Origin: CAYJAY01 sp964368445
GTDB lineage: Bacteria; Bacillota; Clostridia; Oscillospirales; Ruminococcaceae
Reading direction: 5' to 3'
DNA: 14,680 nt
Assembly (NCBI GenBank): GCA_964368445.1
Contig: CAYJAY010000044.1
Span: 1-14,680 of the forward strand
Shown here one piece after another: positions 14,595 to 14,680 of the stretch (positions are counted from its first letter, which is position 1; each line of letters opens with the position of its first letter). A model generated the notes under the pieces. That model was given only the letters and a program-made list of their open reading frames with translations. It was not told the DNA's origin and did no database searches. The translations under genes were made by a program, and so were the position numbers.

Positions 14595-14680
14595 CTCCGC
14601 TATAAGGCGGAGATAATTTATATAATATTTGTTCCAAATATTATATAAATTCGCCATGTGGCTTTGCCACGGCAACGCCA
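14595..14680. repeat. Array of three hairpins, probable interspersed palindromic repeat, cut by the window end
   Basis: Three stems follow one another without gaps of note. CTCCGC (14595-14600) pairs with GCGGAG (14607-14612). Bases 14615-14630 pair perfectly over 16 bp with 14636-14651 around GTTCC. GTGGC (14658-14662) pairs with GCCAC (14666-14670), with GCC/GGC pairing possible outside it (14653-14655 and 14671-14673, roughly). There is no coding potential of note. The compact palindromic layout suggests a REP- or MITE-like non-coding repeat of Clostridia; the right boundary is beyond the window. Confidence 0.6.

Noticed and set aside
14490..14675. A 61-codon minus-strand frame at the right edge
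   Set aside because: It runs straight through the terminator and the palindromic repeat, so it is almost certainly non-coding.

Overview
The window reads as a piece of chromosome from a low-GC, Gram-positive, Clostridia-like bacterium. Evidence for this is the strong GGAGG-type ribosome binding sites, AT-rich intergenic DNA with intrinsic terminators, lipoproteins with Clostridia-style lipoboxes, a solute-binding-protein-dependent sugar ABC transporter without its own ATPase, and a RodA/PBP pair. No tRNA, rRNA, CRISPR array, prophage or transposase gene was seen. The species cannot be named from the sequence alone.

The left half (1-7334) is transcribed rightward and concerns the cell envelope. 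After a terminator from an off-window gene (3-38) comes a lipoprotein of unknown function with a possible beta-propeller fold (122-1345). It is followed by a two-gene wall-synthesis unit: a SEDS glycosyltransferase (FtsW/RodA/SpoVE family) carrying a cytoplasmic FHA phosphothreonine-binding domain at its N-terminus (1451-3238), then a class B penicillin-binding transpeptidase (GTG start at 3252). A long two-part hairpin terminator (4637-4693) closes this unit. Next is a membrane O-acylation pair: an anchored extracytoplasmic SGNH protein (4746-5729) and an MBOAT acyltransferase (5802-7334), which probably O-acetylates a surface polymer.

The right half (7438-14314) is a convergent, leftward seven-gene operon whose content points to uptake and breakdown of sialic acid. 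In transcription order it encodes a sugar-binding lipoprotein, two ABC permeases, N-acetylneuraminate lyase (nanA), an RpiR-family HTH-SIS regulator, an SGNH esterase, and a RenBP-type N-acylglucosamine 2-epimerase. The inferred route is import of Neu5Ac (perhaps O-acetylated), removal of O-acetyl groups, cleavage to ManNAc plus pyruvate, and epimerisation of ManNAc to GlcNAc. This is the Bacteroides-like lyase/AGE route and not the NanK/NanE phosphorylation route. The kinase, the ABC ATPase and a sialidase are not in the window. A sigma-A-like promoter (14381-14410, minus strand) has a 9-bp inverted repeat across its predicted start site, which fits an operator for the operon's own RpiR regulator. 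A hairpin between the binding-protein gene and the permease genes probably lowers permease expression. The two halves meet at a hairpin terminator (7383-7424).

The right edge (14521-14680) holds a terminator and a compact array of three hairpins that looks like a non-coding interspersed repeat cut by the window end. The best leads are the FHA-SEDS fusion, the composition and operator of the sialic acid operon, and the terminal palindromic repeat. No clearly unprecedented system was found.
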